A DNA stretch of 16,566 nt, from positions 1-16,566 of the forward strand of contig JASHUP010000153.1 of the NCBI GenBank assembly GCA_030039915.1. Reading direction: 5' to 3'. Position 1 is the stretch's first letter; every line of letters starts with the position of its first letter. Positions 1 to 6,222 of the stretch are shown here, in pieces. The stretch comes from Thermoplasmata archaeon. GTDB lineage: Archaea; Thermoplasmatota; Thermoplasmata; UBA184. A program made the translations under genes and the position numbers. The notes beneath the pieces are model-generated. The model ran no database searches. It had not been told where the DNA came from and saw only the letters and a program-made list of their open reading frames with translations.

Positions 1-631
1 CGGGAATGGGTGAGCGAAACACCGGCGCGTCGGTCACAAACGTATGGAACTCTCCTCGCTCACCGCACGGGTCGACCGATTTCGGGAGCTCCGCGAGAAG
101 ACGTTCGTCGAACACGCGCCCCGCGAAAGATCGGGGGAGCGCCCGAGGATCAATGCAGACGAGGCGGCTTCGGAGGCCCAGCCGCAGCATCTCCCTCGCG
201 AGTTCGGGAGTGGGACGCTGCCAGAGGGGAAACACGCACGTCATTCCGACCGCCGCCATTCGGCTTTCCCGGTAGGCCCGGATGTCCTCGAGAAACAGGT
301 CACCGAAGACGACATGGTGAACGCCCTGGGACTTCGCCCGCGCGAGCGCACGTCCCATCTCCCGCTCGTAGACTTCGTTTGGACACGGGGAGGGAATCCG
401 CACCGTCGTGAGCGGCAGCCCGACCGCACTCGCTTGCTGACGAAGAAGCTCTTCGCGAACCCCGTGCATCGACACGCGCGCGAAGGAATCGGTGACCGTG
501 GTGAGCAGGCCGACCGGGGTCACGGTGTGCGTGCGGAGCACCTCGTAGAGAGCGAAGGCGGCATCCTTTCCGCTGCTCCAGGAGATCCACGCCGGGGGGG
601 GTCGATTGCCGGCTTCGGGAGGTCCCGACAT
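1..631 (-). CDS. PP-loop ATPase, Dph6-like (Diphthami_syn_2 family), 3' end missing
   Basis: This gene runs off the left edge; 210 residues are visible from ATG at 631. An ATP-pyrophosphatase (PP-loop) motif SSGKDA sits at residues 19-24, directly after the hydrophobic strand AWISW. A conserved FGDLFLEDIRAYRE stretch lies at 109-122, and the family signature DPCGERGEFHTF at 187-198. These are hallmarks of the diphthine-ammonia ligase-like (MJ0570-related) family, which adenylates a substrate before amidation. True archaeal and eukaryotic Dph6 usually have SGGKDS. The SSGKD form and the FGDLFLEDIRAYRE block look to me like the bacterial paralogues, whose substrate is unknown because bacteria lack diphthamide, so I do not call it dph6. 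A TATA-like GTTCTTAAC at 659-667 suggests a leaderless or short-leader transcript. A run of eight G on the plus strand (594-601) lies just inside the gene and makes the N-terminus sensitive to sequencing error. The family call is sure; the substrate is not. Confidence 0.88.
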   Translation of the reverse strand, partial: MSGPPEAGNRPPPAWISWSSGKDAAFALYEVLRTHTVTPVGLLTTVTDSFARVSMHGVREELLRQQASAVGLPLTTVRIPSPCPNEVYEREMGRALARAKSQGVHHVVFGDLFLEDIRAYRESRMAAVGMTCVFPLWQRPTPELAREMLRLGLRSRLVCIDPRALPRSFAGRVFDERLLAELPKSVDPCGERGEFHTFVTDAPVFRSPIP

Positions 632-658
632 CGAGGCCGCGCGGGGAGCAATTCGGCA

Positions 659-667
659 GTTAAGAAC
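659..667 (-). promoter_or_regulatory. TATA-like box for the PP-loop ATPase gene
   Basis: The minus strand reads GTTCTTAAC, an AT-rich patch in GC-rich surroundings, centred about 32 bases ahead of the ATG at 631. That is the spacing expected for an archaeal TATA box with a very short leader. No Shine-Dalgarno sequence is seen before this ATG. Confidence 0.4.
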
Positions 668-750
668 CGACCGGCCCTCCCACCGGGCGCCCGAAGGTCA
701 TTTGCGACCCTCGGGTACCCGGCGCCTCGATCCGGGGACAAGGCGGACGG

Positions 751-1014
751 CTATCCGGTGTCCGCGTCGTGGACCACCGCGACCAACGATCCGGTCAGGT
801 TCCCGTCCTTCTCGCATTGAACCGACGTCGCGGGCGCGCACGTTCTGATCGTATGGGACGTTCCGGAGCTGACCGCGCTCAATCCCACGTACCCGGCGGC
901 TCCGATCACGACCACGGCCGCGACCAGACCCACCACGGCGAGCCTGGGCGAGAGGACTCCGCGTTCGCTTCGGCGCATCGTTCGGCATTCCGGCGTTCTT
1001 CGTGCTTCGTACAT
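751..1014 (-). CDS. Small single-helix membrane/exported protein with pilin-like N-terminus
   Basis: An 87-residue protein of unrecognised family. A basic N-terminus (RRSERG, residues 14-19) is followed by VLSPRLAVVGL and a hydrophobic helix at roughly residues 25-47. A short Ser/Thr-rich outer part has two cysteines (C59, C67) that could form a disulfide. The layout of a charged stretch, then G-V-x-S-P, then an uninterrupted helix resembles the class III signal peptides of archaeal type IV pilins, but the Glu usual at position +5 is absent and the body is very short. A plain N-in membrane anchor is the alternative. The start at 1014 is favoured over the internal ATG at 978 because a perfect GGAGGT lies 9 bases upstream of it (1029-1024). 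TATA-like CTTTGTACTC lies at 1041-1050. The gene is 119 bases ahead of, and co-directional with, the PP-loop ATPase gene. Confidence 0.62.
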   Translation of the reverse strand: MYEARRTPECRTMRRSERGVLSPRLAVVGLVAAVVVIGAAGYVGLSAVSSGTSHTIRTCAPATSVQCEKDGNLTGSLVAVVHDADTG

Positions 1015-1023
1015 CGTTTTCGA

Positions 1024-1029
1024 ACCTCC
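1024..1029 (-). promoter_or_regulatory. Strong Shine-Dalgarno that decides the start at 1014
   Basis: The minus strand reads GGAGGT, 9 bases before ATG at 1014. This is one of the few full Shine-Dalgarno matches in the window and supports the upstream start over the ATG at 978. Confidence 0.6.
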
Positions 1030-1100
1030 GCTCGCGTTCAGAGTACAAAGGGCCCCGAAAGGACGGAAATACGCTAGGCGTTTTCTCGCCGAGAGTCGAG

Positions 1101-1110
1101 ATATACTCTA
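1101..1110 (+). promoter_or_regulatory. TATA-like box for the NRAMP-like transporter gene
   Basis: ATATACTCTA is the most AT-rich patch upstream of the transporter gene, centred about 50 bases before the first GTG. It implies a leader of roughly 20-25 bases. The leader holds GGGTGGTGGAT (1139-1149), a GGTG-type ribosome binding site. Confidence 0.5.
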
Positions 1111-1154
1111 GGAACTCGGTGACCCGGGTCGCCCGAGCGGGTGGTGGATAGAGC

Positions 1155-2375
1155 GTGGTGGACTCGAACGAAGCTCTGCCGCATCCGACCGCCCACGACC
1201 GTCGGACGATCCCGGCCCTCTCGGCCCATCTCCGCGCCCCGAGACGGTGGCGCGGCGGACCCGCGTGGCTCGTGATGATCGCCGACGTCGACGCGGCGAG
1301 CATTCTGACCGCGCTCGCGTCGGGGGCCAGTTACCGGTACGATTTCATCTGGATCCTCGTGCTCCTCACAGTACCCCTGTTCTTCATCCAGGAGGCATCA
1401 GGGCGACTGGGCGCCGTCGCCGGAAAGGGGCTCGGAGAACTCGCCCGCGAGAGATTTCCGACCCGCATCGCGTCGACCATGGCGCTGTCGATGGCCGCGG
1501 GCGACGTGGCCACGTACGTGGCCGAGTATGCCGGAATCGCCCTCGGCCTCAGCCTGTTCGGGATCCCGCCCATCGTCTCGCTGCCGCTCGCCTTCGTGGC
1601 CCACATCGCGCTGGTCGCTCGGGGTCCGTACGCCTGGGTCGAGCGGGTGTTGATCGGCGTCTCCGCCGGCGTGGTCGTGTCGCTCGCGGTGGTGGTCTTT
1701 CACCGGGGCCTCCTCCCCTACTCGCCGTTCGCCGTCTCGTCGCAACCGGCGTTCTTCTTCCTGCTCGCGGCCAACGCGGGCGCCGTCGTCATGCCGTTCA
1801 TGCTGTTCTTTCAGTCGTCGGCGACCGCAGAGAAGCGAACCTCGGTGGCCATCTCTCGGCAATCGACGCTCGTCGGCGCCATCGTGAGCGAGGCGCTGAT
1901 GGTCATCGTGGTCATGATCGGGGCGGGGCTCGGGGGATCGCTCAACTTCACGACCGGCACGGAGTTCTCCTCGGGACTATCGGGCGTACTCGGGCAGGCG
2001 GGCGTTTACGTTCTCGGCGCCGGCCTCGTGGCGGCCGCATTCCTCGCTCTCGTGGTGGTTTCCCTCGGAAGTGCATGGGGAGTCCGCGAGGCCCTCGGCC
2101 TCTCTCCGAAGAGCACCCTCTGGATCTACGTGGTCGAGAGCGTTCCGGCGGTATTCGTGCCGCTCCTCTTTCCCCAGTTGGTCACGCTCGTTCTCGCCCT
2201 CATGGTGGCGATGGTGTTCATCCTGATCGTTCCCGGCGTCCTCCTCGGTCGGCTCGCCTCGGATCCCCACGTGATGGGCGACCAAGCCTCGCGGGGTCTC
2301 TGGCGGGGCGCCTACTGGGCGAGCCTCGGCTTCGTCGTGGCCGTCGGGATCCTCGCGGTCGTAGCGTACGCGTAG
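1155..2375 (+). CDS. NRAMP-like divalent metal-ion transporter with altered metal-site motifs
   Basis: A 406-residue, highly hydrophobic protein with about 10-11 membrane helices, in line with prokaryotic NRAMP/MntH transporters (about 400-450). The first helix reads GGPAWLVMIADVDAASILTA (34-53), matching the NRAMP TM1 region where DPGN normally binds the metal: the Asp is kept (D46) but Pro-Gly-Asn becomes Ala-Ala-Ser (S49). TM6 has MPFMLFFQSS (213-222) in place of MPHNxxLHS, so the metal-contacting Met is kept (M213) and the His is Phe215. QEASGRLG (79-86), after TM2, is also NRAMP-like. Family membership and metal-ion transport across the cytoplasmic membrane are well supported. The cation (Mn, Fe, Mg or other) and proton coupling cannot be read from these variant motifs. 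Tandem GTG codons at 1155 and 1158 are possible starts after a GGTG-type ribosome binding site. The gene is monocistronic and divergent from the pilin-like gene. Confidence 0.85.
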   Translation: MVDSNEALPHPTAHDRRTIPALSAHLRAPRRWRGGPAWLVMIADVDAASILTALASGASYRYDFIWILVLLTVPLFFIQEASGRLGAVAGKGLGELARERFPTRIASTMALSMAAGDVATYVAEYAGIALGLSLFGIPPIVSLPLAFVAHIALVARGPYAWVERVLIGVSAGVVVSLAVVVFHRGLLPYSPFAVSSQPAFFFLLAANAGAVVMPFMLFFQSSATAEKRTSVAISRQSTLVGAIVSEALMVIVVMIGAGLGGSLNFTTGTEFSSGLSGVLGQAGVYVLGAGLVAAAFLALVVVSLGSAWGVREALGLSPKSTLWIYVVESVPAVFVPLLFPQLVTLVLALMVAMVFILIVPGVLLGRLASDPHVMGDQASRGLWRGAYWASLGFVVAVGILAVVAYA

Positions 2376-2419
2376 CGAATCGCTCTCGGGTCCGATCGGG
2401 GGGCTGAACGCCTGCCGAT

Positions 2420-3379
2420 CTAGAACCGGTCCCAGGAAAGACACTGGAACCGTGCGTCCGCGGTCGCGAACCGTGCCGACGCCGCACGCGTCGTCCAGTC
2501 GCGGTCGAGCGAGCTGGCCATGAGGACGAACCAACCGGTGGGGACCGTCGAGAATCCGTGCCCTCGAAAGATTTCGGGAGCGTCGGTCACGGGAGTGTGC
2601 ATGAAGGCGAACGGTCGGAGCCGGGCCCGCCGCTCGACCTCGGAGACGAGGGCCCGTCGGGCGGCGGCCGAATCCGCGACGAGCTCTCCGCAGATTACCC
2701 TCCATCGGGTGGTTTCGAGGAGAGCGTACCCCCTCAACGTTCCGTCGGTCCGAAGGATCACGATATCGGTCGCGGGGTCGAGCTCACCCGCGGCCGCCGC
2801 GGCCGAGAACGATCCCGCGGGACGCTGGGTGAAGCCGAGGCGACCGGCGCTCCGGCGGGCGTGGAGCCGCTCGAGCCCGGGGAGGTCCGAGCGTCGCGCC
2901 GCCCGCGCGCCGAGGCGCGGCCGGGGCCGACGAGGGAGAGGGCCGTGGACCGCCCACGGCGAAGCGTAGATGTCCCGGTATCCGAGCTGCTCGTAGAGAC
3001 CGTGAGCTCCCCAGGACCGGTTCGTCCAGAGCGTGGAGTAGCGAATTCCGTCCTCCTTCTCTCGCCGATGGATTTCTCGCAGGATCGCTCTCCCGACGCC
3101 GGCCCTTCTGCGGTCCGGGCGGGTTCCGACGGCGACGATGCCGGTCACCGGCTCCGTTCCATCGGGGAACGTGTACGGAATGCGAAGGACGTAAGTTTGG
3201 CCGAGCAGGCGTCCACCTTCCACGGCGAAGATCGCCGCGTAATCGGGCATCGCTTTCAACCGCCGCCGCAGCAGGTTGACCGACCGGCTCGGGAACGTCC
3301 CGCCGAATGCGGCGAGATGGAGGAGGGTCCGGTCCACCTCCATCGACGGTGTGAGCTCGTCAAAGGTCAGAAATCGCAT
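2420..3379 (-). CDS. Two-domain GNAT-family acetyltransferase
   Basis: 319 residues. The N-terminal half is a clear GNAT domain: acetyl-CoA-binding motif A is VGTRPDRRRAGVGRAIL (84-100), with the R-x-x-G-x-G core, and motif B is GLYEQLGYRD (127-136). The second half (about 157-315) has a GNAT-like pattern, with RTDGTLRGYALLE and an FRGHGFSTVP segment near the end, but no intact CoA-binding loop. This resembles tandem GNAT proteins in which one domain is degenerate. Expected role: transfer of an acyl group from acyl-CoA to an amine; the substrate is unknown. The start is supported by GAGGAG (3390-3385), five bases before ATG at 3379. It converges with the NRAMP-like gene with a 44-base gap and lies 145 bases downstream of another GNAT gene on the same strand. 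Confidence 0.83.
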   Translation of the reverse strand: MRFLTFDELTPSMEVDRTLLHLAAFGGTFPSRSVNLLRRRLKAMPDYAAIFAVEGGRLLGQTYVLRIPYTFPDGTEPVTGIVAVGTRPDRRRAGVGRAILREIHRREKEDGIRYSTLWTNRSWGAHGLYEQLGYRDIYASPWAVHGPLPRRPRPRLGARAARRSDLPGLERLHARRSAGRLGFTQRPAGSFSAAAAAGELDPATDIVILRTDGTLRGYALLETTRWRVICGELVADSAAARRALVSEVERRARLRPFAFMHTPVTDAPEIFRGHGFSTVPTGWFVLMASSLDRDWTTRAASARFATADARFQCLSWDRF

Positions 3380-3524
3380 GCGCTCTCCTCGCTAGTCAGG
3401 CCTCGAAGCGTTCGTCCTCACGCCGAGGACCGGGCGTGTCAGCGGTTCGTGCAATTTGACCATTGGAACGTGAGCCCCGCCCCGGTTCCCCTTTCCTTGC
3501 CGACTTGTGCCGTGGAGAGAGCGC

Positions 3525-4073
3525 CTAGGCCGCCGACGTCTCCGGCGACGATGGCGCGAGCCGCCACATGAGGATGTCGTCGAAATACCGGCCCCCGCGC
3601 TTGAACGCCCGGGGCATCCGCCCCGACTCGGCGAACCCGAACTTCTCGTAGAGGTGCCTCGCTCGGGCGTTCTTCTCCATCACCGTGAGTTCGATCACCT
3701 CGAACTTGCCGATGCAGCGTTCGAGGGTGCGTGCGAGCAGCTTGCTGCCGATCCCTCGGTCCCGATGGGACGGGTGGACCATCATCGCGAGAACCCCTAC
3801 GTGTCGATCCTCACAATGTTCGCCGCGTCGTCCTACGGTGCACACCCCGACCAGGGCTCCATCGTGCTCGGCGACCGTCGCGACCTCATCCCCGTCGAGT
3901 ACTGCTTTCCACAAGCGACCGAAGAACGCGGCCTCGTCCGAGGGGGTCGGTTGCGGGTCGCGGGTGTAGACTCCCAGATCCGGATTCGTGCGAACCTCCT
4001 CGTAGCGAGTGAAGTAGAGGCGGACCCATCCCTCGAAATCGTTCCAGTCGAGATCGCGGATCTTCACGGTCAC
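3525..4073 (-). CDS. GNAT-family N-acetyltransferase (RimI/PhnO-like)
   Basis: 182 residues, a single compact GNAT domain. Motif A is VHPSHRDRGIGSKLL (99-113), with the R-D-R-G-I-G pyrophosphate loop. Motif B is NARARHLYEKFGF (135-147), containing the conserved Tyr often used as general acid. RYFDDILMWRL at the end is the usual last strand. It should acetylate a small amine or a protein N-terminus; the acceptor is not identifiable. GTG codons at 4073 and 4067 are both possible starts. A TATA-like AATAT around 4091-4095, embedded in a perfect inverted repeat (4086-4100), places a leaderless start at one of them. The upstream GTG keeps the N-terminal MTVKIRDL strand intact; 4067 fits the promoter spacing slightly better. 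Confidence 0.85.
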   Translation of the reverse strand: MTVKIRDLDWNDFEGWVRLYFTRYEEVRTNPDLGVYTRDPQPTPSDEAAFFGRLWKAVLDGDEVATVAEHDGALVGVCTVGRRGEHCEDRHVGVLAMMVHPSHRDRGIGSKLLARTLERCIGKFEVIELTVMEKNARARHLYEKFGFAESGRMPRAFKRGGRYFDDILMWRLAPSSPETSAA

Positions 4074-4085
4074 CTCGGGAGGAGC

Positions 4086-4100
4086 CCGAGAATATCTCGG
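4086..4100. promoter_or_regulatory. Perfect inverted repeat over a TATA-like box (operator candidate)
   Basis: CCGAGA-ATA-TCTCGG is a perfect 6-base-arm inverted repeat centred at 4093. It sits 20-26 bases ahead of the GTG starts of the minus-strand GNAT gene, and its AT-rich centre is the only TATA-like sequence there. A repressor bound here would block TBP. In RNA it could also fold as a tight hairpin, but it should lie upstream of the transcript start. Operator role is inferred from position and symmetry only. Confidence 0.4.
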
Positions 4101-4214
4101 TTACGCGAACGCCCGAAGGGGTCGGCTAGGGCCGGCGACGGCTCCGCGCTGGGCGGACCCGGCACCGACCCTGGCGGATAGGTGGATAATCCGGTCTCGG
4201 CTCTTGCGAGAACG

Positions 4215-4790
4215 ATGCGGCGGAGGGCGGACGCGGGACCACCAGGAGCGCGCCCGGTCTCGGTCCGTCAAGCTCATCTCCCTCGAGACAGGGACGCTGT
4301 GCGCGAGTTGTTCCTCGAGTACCGTGCGTGGCTCGTGGAGCATCGCGAGGTGACGGCGTTCGACGACGCCGTGTTCGAGACCGGCTTACGGTACTTCGAC
4401 CGGGAAGTGGAGACCCTCCCCGGAGAGTACGGCCCTCCGCGAGGCGCCTTGTTCCTCGCCGTGCGAGAGAAACGGCCGGTCGGTCTGGGAGCCCTTCGAC
4501 CCCTGCGAGCCGGCGTCGGGGAGGCGAAGAGGATCTATGTCCGCCCCGAAGCCCGCGGCTGCGGTCTCGGACGTCGCATCACTCGGGCGATCCTCGATCG
4601 GGCGCGCGTCCTCGGATACGAGCGGGTCGTCCTCGATACACTGCCCAAGATGGCCGCGGCGATCCACATCTACCGAGCCATGGGATTCGTTCCTATTCCC
4701 GCGTACTGGGCCCACCCGTACCCCTCGGCGCTCTTCTTCGAGTATCGGTTTCCCCGCCCCGGTCGGACGACGTCCAAGTCGCGCGACTAG
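4215..4790 (+). CDS. GNAT-family N-acetyltransferase
   Basis: 191 residues from ATG at 4215. The GNAT core is evident: IYVRPEARGCGLGRRITRAI (residues 118-137 when numbered from the alternative GTG at 4182) is motif A, with R-G-C-G-L-G binding the CoA pyrophosphate. IHIYRAMGFVPI is motif B, with the conserved Tyr. The region between, YERVVLDTLPKM, resembles GNATs that modify small metabolites. The acceptor is unknown. The start at 4215 is preferred because TATA-like GGATAATCC (4183-4191) is centred about 27 bases upstream, suggesting a leaderless mRNA; GTG at 4182 would add 11 residues of low complexity. The gene diverges from the preceding GNAT gene, making three acetyltransferases in a row. 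They are too different in length and motif to look like recent duplicates. Confidence 0.84.
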   Translation: MRRRADAGPPGARPVSVRQAHLPRDRDAVRELFLEYRAWLVEHREVTAFDDAVFETGLRYFDREVETLPGEYGPPRGALFLAVREKRPVGLGALRPLRAGVGEAKRIYVRPEARGCGLGRRITRAILDRARVLGYERVVLDTLPKMAAAIHIYRAMGFVPIPAYWAHPYPSALFFEYRFPRPGRTTSKSRD

Positions 4791-4830
4791 AGCTGTTTTG
4801 CCGACCCATCGCCGCGAACCTACGGGAGAG

Positions 4831-4840
4831 GCTTTTTTGG
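4831..4840 (+). promoter_or_regulatory. TATA-like box of the arrestin-fold gene
   Basis: GCTTTTTTGG is a T-run centred about 27 bases ahead of ATG 4863, the spacing of a leaderless archaeal gene. No Shine-Dalgarno sequence precedes the ATG, which agrees. As the T-tract also lies about 40 bases after the upstream GNAT stop codon, it might double as a termination signal for that gene. Confidence 0.45.
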
Positions 4841-4862
4841 GTGACCGCCGAATTCGGGCGCG

Positions 4863-5744
4863 ATGGCTCGGGTCTGGTTCGAGGGCCTTCCGGATTACTC
4901 GTCGTTAGGAGGGTCACTCGATGGAACCCTTTGCCTCGCAGCGGACGGGGATTTCCGCGCGACGGACCTCCTGCTCTTTCTGCATGGAACGGAGATCTCC
5001 CAGATCACGGTGTCCGAAGGCAAGTCCCAGCACGCCGTCGTCGAGAAGACATCGTTCCTCGAGCTGGTTTCCTCGTTTCACGACGCGCTCCCGTTCAAAG
5101 ATGTCGACCACGTCGGCGCGGGGACCTACCGGTTTCCGTTCCACTTCAACCTCCCCGCGACCGCCCAGCCTTCTCTCGCCACGACCGAACAACCGAGGAC
5201 TCGCGAACGAGGCTTTTCCTGGGACGACGGGATGTACGTCGAATACGAGCTGGAGGCACGACTGCAGGTTCCCTGGTGGTTGAACCCGATCGACCGGGAG
5301 GTGGTGCCCGTCTACTCGCCCCGCCGAGTCCTGGGCGCGCTCCCGCCCTTCTCCAGCGGAAGTGACCCGGACCGGCCCACGATCGGTCTGCGGCTCGACC
5401 CGCCGATGGTCCTCCCGGGGACGACGCTCACCGGGACGTTCTCCGTCGAGAATCCTCGTTTGAAGGAACTGCCACAGCTCGACCTCACCCTCCTGCGACA
5501 CGTCGAGCATCACGTCTCCGGTCATTCGGCCATCGAGGAGACGCCCCAGTTCGAAACCAACGTCCCACTTGGAAATCGTTCGCCTCACTACGAGGGACCG
5601 TTCGAAATCCGGATCCCCAACGTCTCCGACACGACCGGACCGTTCGCGGGCCAGCTCTACCGTACCTACTGGGTCCTGCGGGCGAAGCTGGACGTGCATC
5701 TGGGATTCAACGTGAAGGTGGATGCGGTGTTCGCCCCCGCGTAG
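4863..5744 (+). CDS. Arrestin-fold (arrestin/Vps26/Spo0M-like) protein
   Basis: 293 residues with no signal peptide or membrane segment, so probably cytosolic. The sequence follows the two-beta-sandwich plan of arrestin-like proteins. The first sandwich has GTLCL (21-25), LFLHGTE (38-44) and the characteristic edge strand GAGTYRFPFHFNLP (85-98), equivalent to the arrestin G-x-Y-x-F-P-F-x-x-x-L-P pattern, then VEYELEARLQV (126-136). The second starts with LRLDPPMVLPGTTLTGTFSV (176-195) and ends with AKLDVHLGFNVKVDAVF (274-290). Related proteins bind and organise partner proteins: receptor tails for arrestins, sorting complexes for Vps26, sporulation control for bacterial Spo0M. No partner is known for archaeal versions. 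The best candidate here is the zinc-ribbon membrane protein 85 bases downstream on the same strand, which may be co-transcribed or separately promoted. Fold call from motif order; confirm by structure prediction. Confidence 0.72.
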   Translation: MARVWFEGLPDYSSLGGSLDGTLCLAADGDFRATDLLLFLHGTEISQITVSEGKSQHAVVEKTSFLELVSSFHDALPFKDVDHVGAGTYRFPFHFNLPATAQPSLATTEQPRTRERGFSWDDGMYVEYELEARLQVPWWLNPIDREVVPVYSPRRVLGALPPFSSGSDPDRPTIGLRLDPPMVLPGTTLTGTFSVENPRLKELPQLDLTLLRHVEHHVSGHSAIEETPQFETNVPLGNRSPHYEGPFEIRIPNVSDTTGPFAGQLYRTYWVLRAKLDVHLGFNVKVDAVFAPA

Positions 5745-5829
5745 GCTCCTCCGGGAAACCGCTCCGAGCGTCACCGGAACAGAGGCCGGCCGAATCCATT
5801 ATGAGACGGTCCCTCCTCGATTCTGGGAA

Positions 5830-6222
5830 GTGCTCGCGAACTCGCGAAACCGAGCCGCCACGGCGGTGGTCCTCCTCATTATCGGGGTCGTGCTCCTGAT
5901 CGTCGGCGGTTGGGCGTGGGCCGCGTGCAGCGCCCTTCCGACGGTCGGCGGGGCCACGCCCGCCTGCGGCGGGTTTGCGGTGCTGGTGGGGTTGGGGGTC
6001 GTCCTTGTCGTGGTCGGTATCGTGATCGCCGTGGCCTCGGCTCAGGGCGGCCGTCGGACGATCTATCCAACGACGGATCCGGCCGTTCCCCCGCCCCTGA
6101 TTCAGCCGGTGGTCGTTCAGCGCACGGTCGTCGAGCAGACCGTCGAGGTTCGGTGCCGATACTGCCAGACCCTCAACCCGGTGACCTCGACGAAGTGTTC
6201 GGCCTGCGGCGCAGCCCTCTAG
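5830..6222 (+). CDS. Two-helix membrane protein with C-terminal zinc ribbon
   Basis: 130 residues from GTG 5830, unrecognised family. Two strong membrane helices cover roughly residues 10-34 (AVVLLIIGVVLLIVGGWAWA) and 46-70. A Pro-rich and Val-rich linker leads to a zinc ribbon, CRYC-x10-CSAC, at the extreme C-terminus. Both ends should face the cytoplasm, so the ribbon can bind a cytosolic partner or nucleic acid. GTG at 5830 is preferred because TATA-like CCATTATGAG (5796-5805) is centred about 30 bases before it. A longer reading from 5722 would overlap the arrestin-fold gene by 23 bases and add 36 residues without any domain. The 3' end overlaps the convergent HEAT-repeat gene by 50 bases. 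The ribbon spacing equals both ribbons of the protein at 10178-11197, which carries them at the other end. Confidence 0.72.
   Translation: MLANSRNRAATAVVLLIIGVVLLIVGGWAWAACSALPTVGGATPACGGFAVLVGLGVVLVVVGIVIAVASAQGGRRTIYPTTDPAVPPPLIQPVVVQRTVVEQTVEVRCRYCQTLNPVTSTKCSACGAAL

Noticed and set aside
594..601. Run of eight G as a phase-variation tract or frameshift
   Set aside because: The PP-loop frame is continuous through it from ATG 631, giving PPP. Slippage remains possible, but nothing in a single sequence shows it.
44..820. A 258-residue plus-strand open frame at the left end
   Set aside because: It is antisense to the PP-loop ATPase, whose frame gives unmistakable SSGKD and DPCG-GEFHTF motifs. 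The plus-strand product is Arg/Pro-rich with no domain.
698..1303. A 201-residue minus-strand open frame spanning the transporter start
   Set aside because: It covers the TATA-like box and the transporter start in antisense, and is in a different frame from the 87-residue protein, which has a helix and a Shine-Dalgarno sequence.
2558..3571. A 337-residue plus-strand open frame
   Set aside because: It mirrors the two-domain GNAT gene on the minus strand, with composition typical of antisense reading in GC-rich DNA and no recognisable motif.
4914..5774. A 286-residue minus-strand open frame
   Set aside because: It is antisense to the arrestin-fold gene, charged and repetitive in a shadow-frame manner, and has no domain.
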